A DNA stretch of 64,000 nt from Austropuccinia psidii (lineage: Eukaryota > Basidiomycota > Pucciniomycetes > Pucciniales > Sphaerophragmiaceae): contig JALGQZ010000011.1 in assembly GCA_023105745.1 (NCBI GenBank), positions 30,316,612 to 30,380,611 on the forward strand. The letters are read 5' to 3'. A model generated the notes under the pieces. The model searched no databases, had not been told where the DNA came from, and saw only the letters and a program-made list of their open reading frames with translations. The translations under genes and the position numbers were made by a program. Of this stretch, positions 59,057-64,000 are shown in pieces; position 1 is the first letter of the stretch, and every line of letters begins with the position of its first letter.

Positions 59057-60963
59057 TGTGAGCCTTGAGGTATATTTTACATACCCAAATAGGCCACAAT
59101 TATCTTAAAAAGAAATTTTGAATTATGCAAAACTCATAAGTCATGCATATATCCAAAATTCATCATCTTCAATTTCAGAAAAGATGAATACCTTTTTATT
59201 GAGTAAGTAGATCCATGGATTTAAGACCAGATTTGGATTCTACACAAAAATTCACCTAGGGTAGACCCATAGAGTGAATAAGCTCAATTTAAGTATTTGA
59301 GGTGGTAAAATGGAAAATACTTCAATACCACATAAAAGATCCGTGAAAATTTTTGTTTTTCTTAATTTCACGACAAAATAATGGGAAAGTGAGAAATCCC
59401 ATGTTACATATACACTAAAAATAGTGTTATGCATGTTTTGAGCACTTAATATCTTGGTATTTCTACATTGACTTTTGGTACACCCATAGTGGATATCTCA
59501 CTTTAAGCTTAAATTACTATTTTGACGTAAAAATTAGGCAAGGGGGACAAAAGACTTCAAAGAGAGCCAGGGTACCCAACTTCTGAGGCCTCAGAGGCGT
59601 GGATAGCTCCAGAGCATGGATCCATGGCTCATCTTGGCCCAATTGGTAAACTAAAACTCTTTGGGAACTTGGTTACCAAGTTACACCTACTGTAATCACA
59701 AGAAAATAGCAAATAACCTGCTATTTTGACGTGCCAAGGAGGTAATGAGCTACATAGACTCCTGTAACCACGTCAATTCTTGATGACTTTCCATGACTAG
59801 ACCCTAAAAGAGTAATTAAAACCCTTTTGGGACTCATATTCATTGATTTACCTCATAGCAACCAGCAAAATACTGCTATTTGCAATTCTACGTAGAAATG
59901 AGGTAAAAACTTCAAAAATTCATTAAAAATACAATTCTTAATGAATCTTTCTGAAACTTTCAGGACCATTGAAGAACTGTATTATCAATGGTACAACCAA
60001 AAAGAATTACAGTTTTATTAGTAAAATTAAAGGTTTACTTACAGTCCATTTTTGACCATTCTACGTGAAACACTGAATCTTCAAAAATTCACAGTAATTA
60101 AAACCTGTGATGAAATTGGCAATAGCATTGATAACTTTGAGAGATCAATGATTATTTTAGAATAAAAGAATATTTACTGTTGTTACTCCTTTTATTCTTA
60201 ACCATATTGGGGTTGGTAGTCACGTAAAAACATCAATTAAGTAATTATGATAATCTTACGTGACAACAGATGATGCAATCATTAATCCAAAAAGGTTTAT
60301 TGTTTTCTCACTCACTGGTTTTTCAGTTTTCTCCATGGAACGCCTCTGTGAGCTGTTGTTGACTTAAAAGAAGCCTCTTGTTGCTGTTTTTTCCATATCA
60401 CCATCTTATCAATTTATTAAAGCCTTATTACCAACAAGTAAGTATTAGTTAAAGCTATTCTTAAGTGTTTTGAATCTTTCAAAATTATCCAGAAAGACGT
60501 GAAATCCTAGAATACAACTACATATTGTTGTAATACTGTTATAAATCCTTTTGATCCCTTAAATCCACAATTCCACGTCAAATTTCTCTACTTTTATCTA
60601 TCAATAAGTTCTTTGGAGTATTAGTGAGTCATTTATCTTTAATTCTTAAAGTTTTTCTCTAGTAATAGTTTTCTTCAAGAATTATCTTTATAATTATTCT
60701 AGTAAAAGATAATTATATATTAAAATAATTTCATTATTTTAATAAAAGAAGTTTTTATTATTAAATTCTTCTTGTAATTGATTCTTGTAGACAATTACTG
60801 CTCACAGTTATAATCACTAGTAGTTTATAACACGTGAAAGAAATAATTTTAGAATTAGTCAATTGTGGTTATAATAATTTTTTATTATTATATTTCATAA
60901 GAACAGACATAGTACTGTTGATTAATAGTAATATTATCATCAGTTTCATAGTCACATCTTACA
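59057..60963 (+). repeat. Element C 3' LTR
   Basis: 1907 bp, preceded by the purine tract GGTGGGAGGGAA (59045-59056) and followed by AGGGT. Relative to the 5' LTR it lacks about 14 bp (ATCATCAATACCAC region) and has scattered substitutions. Confidence 0.96.
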
Positions 60964-60968
60964 AGGGT

Positions 60969-62964
60969 ACACCCATAGGGTGTTATACCCAAAACCACTT
61001 ATTTTTTATGTTATTGGAAGATTTAAGAATCTTACAGTACCAATGTAACTTTTTTAAAAGTTTTTTAAAATTGTTAAATTTAAGCTTAATTAAGCTTAAA
61101 TTTAAAGTTGCATAAGGTTTATGCAAACTTACCAAAATTTTAGTTAAAATTGAGGTGTGGTGTATATTTACTGAATTGGCTAAGGATTTTCCATACAGAA
61201 TGTGAATCCTGCGTGAGCTCAACTTAAGAGGGTTTAAAGCCATGGTATGGCTTTAAATAAATAAAAGGGCAAAATCCACACAGAAAGGTGGGACAAAGGA
61301 AAAAGACCAAATAGAGCTGGGGTACCCAACTTTTTGGATCTGCAAGGATTCAATTAAGGTTGTCCGGCTGTATTGGAGGATTTTTAACCTTATTTAAACT
61401 TTAAGATTAGACTTTGATCCAACCTTAAGGTTTAAACTGGTTTTATCCCAAATTGGACAGGAAGTTCAAGCTGCCAAAGGGTAAATCCCAATAAGCAGGC
61501 TTTAAATCAAGGTTTTAAGAACTGTCAGAGCTTAATTAAGCTTAAAAACCTTAAATAAGCTTAAACCTTTAAAGTTTCAAGCATTAAAACCTTATCAAAA
61601 CTTGAGGTTTGGTGTGTTTTGCTATTTTACGTGGAAAAATAGCAATAACTTCAAAAATTCATTAAAAATCCAATTCTTAATGAATTTGCTTGAAAGTTTC
61701 ACACAACTTAGAATTGAATATTATCAATATATAAATCAAATTTTAAGTATCTTTTATAAATAAATTTCCTGGGTAATTAGCCTGGAAATTTACTCTTTTT
61801 TAATTAAACTCAAAGAAAATTATGATTTCTTTAAAAATTAATTAAAAATTGAGTTTAAGAGATTTTTGCTTGAATCTCTAATTTTAAGTTGTTCATGTGA
61901 TGAAGTTTAATATAAATAGCCTTATTTTATATTAAAACTTAAAATAGTTAAACTAAATGAGGATTAAAGCTACTTGGAGTTAAGAATAACACTGGTAACT
62001 TCAAATTGGAAGTAAAAATAAGTTGCCTTAAGTTAAGAACTTTATTTTTTAAGCATGGTTTTTCAGTTTTGACCTGAGCACGCCCTCTACATCCAGTATA
62101 AATCATGAGAGCTGCTCTGAAGACATAAAAAGAGTCTTTTCATCACTGTTTTTGTCCCTCATTCATTATCAATCCAATCATATTAGGAATTTAAACAGGT
62201 AAAGTTTTATTAAATATAAAATCTTATTATTAAAAGTAATTCTTAAGTTATTTTTATTCTTTATTCAGCAAAATTAAAGAACTGAAGTCATAGAATTTAG
62301 ATTATTGTTGTAATCACCAATAATATATTTTATTATATAAAATTATCATTTTAAATATCTTTTAAAATCCACAAATTCCTCTCAAAAACTCTTTAATCAT
62401 AATTTATATTATAAAAAGTCGTTTTATCTTTAAATTTATTGATTTTTGATGTGTTTTTAACTTCTAACCTTTATTTAGTATAATAACTGTTGTATTAGAC
62501 TTGTTGTATTAAATAACTCCTATAAGTAAGTTTTCTTTAAGGTTCTATATTTTTTTAACTAAATATTAGTTTTTTCATATAGAATTTTTATTCTAAAAGA
62601 ATTATTTCTGCACAGTGTGTGCTTAATTCTTTTTAGAAATAATTTTATATTATTTATAAGTGGTTAATATTCAGATTTTCCACGTGTAATTGTCTCATTA
62701 AGAGCTTTACACTTCTTATTGTTATAACTGTCAGTAACTATAACAATAATAGAATAATCATAATTTATTATAAGTATTATTATTATTTTATTATTATATT
62801 ATTATAATAATAATCAAATTATTTTTATATATATAATTGTTTTTAATAATTATATTTAAATTTGTGGTTGTAATATTTTATTATATTATATTTTTCTACT
62901 GAGGACAGTCATAGTACTCTTGATATTGTTACTATTATCAAGAGTTTCATAGACAAACCTTACA
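60969..62964 (+). repeat. Element D 5' LTR, second part
   Basis: Continues from 50585. Blocks ACACCCATAGGGTGTTATACCC, GGTACCCAACTTTTTGG (about 61321) and CATAGACAAACCTTACA (end) match the D-type LTRs at 31223-33217 and 11972-13982. The intervening 60964-60968 is the right target duplication of C. Confidence 0.9.
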
Positions 62965-62966
62965 TT

Positions 62967-62984
62967 TGGGGTCCTGGCCGTGAT
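62967..62984 (+). other. Element D primer-binding site
   Basis: TGGGGTCCTGGCCGTGAT two bases after the LTR end, the D variant of the tRNA-Pro-like site (one G to T change relative to C). A D leader of about 530 bp follows, without a coding signal up to the mini-exon. Confidence 0.55.
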
Positions 62985-63515
62985 TTTAAACCAATTTTTG
63001 GGACATAAATCATATTCTAGACCTTCTTTTACTGTTTTTTGACGTAAAATTGCCATATTTGCTTAATATTGGCTTTTTTGGGACTTATCCCTTATAAATA
63101 ATCTTTATAATATTAATAAAGTTATTTTTTTTCTTAAGAATATTGTTTGAAACAATATACTATTGAGTGACTTGGAATAAATTTCTTTTGTCTAACTAGT
63201 GGCTTCTTCACATCACAGACTTGAAATTTATTCTTTGAGTTATTCTAGTATAAAGTGAATAATAATACAATTTTGATTAATTAACTTGTTAATTGCATAA
63301 TTATTATTTCTTTAAAGAAAATAATAAATCAAATAAAAACTCTTTAAAAATAAAAATCTTTACTAAAAATATTTTTTCTTTTATCTTAGACATTTTTCTT
63401 TATTTTTGACGTACTTTGCCATAAAATTACATTAAAACAACTTTATTTAATAAGTTGAGTTTATAAGTTATTTTCATTATTTGATAAAATAACTTATATT
63501 TTTAATTTTCTCTAG

Positions 63516-63632
63516 TGTCTTCAATCAGAGAAAGTTCTTTAGACTCTGAAGCCTCAGAGTCCAGCATTGAGATTCAAACCAGCCCAGCACCAAGGGGTTT
63601 AATAACCAAAGAGCCGTTTAAAGGTCCTGCAG
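63516..63632 (+). CDS. Candidate conserved mini-exon of element D (39 codons)
   Basis: 117 nt between TTCTCTAG|TGTCTTCA and GCAG|GTGAAT. It encodes SEASESSIEIQ and a K-G-P ending, alignable to the B and C mini-exons, shorter by 14 codons but in the same phase. The join to ORF1 is unresolved: none of the nearby AG sites keeps the frame. Confidence 0.4.
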
Positions 63633-63683
63633 GTGAATTCAATTCAATTTTACTCTATTTTTTACTAAAATTGACGTGAAAGG

Positions 63684-64000
63684 ACTCCTACTAGAAGTGG
63701 AAGCAACTACTCCATCCAATCAAATGGATCTGGACCAGGACATTTCAGCCACAAATCCAAAAGGCAAGAACGTCCTCCCAGAGGAGAGGCCCAAATGGAG
63801 GATGCCAGAACTTCCACCAGTTCCCAAAGGTTAGCCAGCACCTTTGAACCTCTTATTGAGAGTCCAGAAGCTGACATAACTGCTATTGCTGTTAGACCTG
63901 AACCATTTCCAACAGGCAGCTGTGGAAGTTTATCAATCCCAATGGAAAAACTGGTTCCTGGCGTCAAAACAACAAGAGTGGGAACTCCTTCCAAGTCTTT
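63684..64000 (+). CDS. Element D ORF1, partial (runs off the window)
   Basis: Open frame to the last base with TPTRSGSNYSIQSNG at its start, then ARTSTSSQRL and TTRVGTPSKSF, homologous to ORF1 of B and C. The ATG found in B and C at this point is missing: the segment after GACGTGAAA has a base missing and reads AGG in this frame. Either this copy has lost its start or translation enters another way, for example by splicing. The minus-strand open frame over the same bases is a shadow. Confidence 0.65.

Larger units (their letters stand above)
50586..60963 (+). mobile_element. Element C: complete Ty3-type element nested in the D LTR
   Basis: LTRs at 50586-52507 (1922 bp) and 59057-60963 (1907 bp), very similar (a few percent difference by eye plus a short indel near 50860), with exact AGGGT duplications. 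Order: doubled primer site, mini-exon, ORF1, ORF2 with Gag, protease, RT, RNase H, integrase and chromodomain-like tail, purine tract. Gag core to tail is one frame with only four stops; a further stop and one frameshift lie in the N-terminal Gag part. It is the best-preserved copy in the window. Confidence 0.97.
50390..64000 (+). mobile_element. Element D: Ty3-type element, right end outside window, interrupted by C
   Basis: D-type 5' LTR (50390-50585 plus 60969-62964, about 2.19 kb once C is removed), then a primer site, leader, mini-exon and the first part of ORF1, which is open to the last base of the window. The leader is homologous to those of B and C. Gag core, Pol and the 3' LTR should lie to the right. 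Confidence 0.88.

Noticed and set aside
63707..63994. 95-codon minus-strand frame at the right edge
   Set aside because: Antisense to element D ORF1, which has clear homology to B and C.

Overview
This window reads as a stack of LTR retrotransposons from a large, AT-rich fungal genome. I found no host gene, tRNA, rRNA or CRISPR array. The Ty3-type Gag and Pol proteins look, from memory only, like those that fill rust fungus (Pucciniales) assemblies, and Austropuccinia psidii (myrtle rust) is my best guess. No database search was possible.

Layout, left to right. (1) 1-11971: a Ty3/Gypsy chromovirus (E1) whose 5' end lies outside the window. Its integrase is cut in two by a complete Ty1/Copia element at 3737-8689 (443-bp LTRs, target duplication TTAGT). 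Its 3' LTR is 11252-11971. (2) 11972-16051: LTR debris. It holds a reversed LTR of the 'D' type, an old degenerate LTR, and inside that a solo chromovirus LTR with target duplication ACTGT. (3) 16052-28243: a complete Ty3 element (A, target duplication AATAA, 1.83-kb LTRs). A reversed 2.1-kb solo LTR (duplication TGTCC) sits inside its Gag zinc-knuckle codons. (4) 28244-34501: unidentified AT-rich DNA, a 1.44-kb chromovirus-type LTR, a D-type solo LTR and a degenerate reversed chromovirus LTR. (5) 34502-44777: a complete but decayed Ty3 element on the minus strand (B, duplication AAAAA). (6) 44778-50389: mostly unidentified, with one old LTR. (7) 50390-64000: element D, running off the right edge. 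Its 5' LTR is interrupted by the complete element C (50586-60963, duplication AGGGT), the most intact copy here.

Elements A, B, C and D form one superfamily. LTRs begin TGTGAGCCT and end CTTACA, and are followed by a primer site resembling the tRNA-Pro type. The coding plan is shared: a short open 'mini-exon' bounded by splice-like signals, then ORF1 (a basic, low-complexity protein that I do not recognise), then ORF2 in the -1 frame with a long overlap. ORF2 encodes Gag core, zinc knuckle, protease, reverse transcriptase, RNase H, integrase and a chromodomain-like tail as one polyprotein. Every Pol carries stops, frameshifts or lost catalytic residues, so no copy here looks autonomous. The most interesting material is the conserved ORF1/ORF2 overlap with the mini-exon, the doubled primer-binding site of C, and the inverted repeat conserved at the LTR 5' edge.
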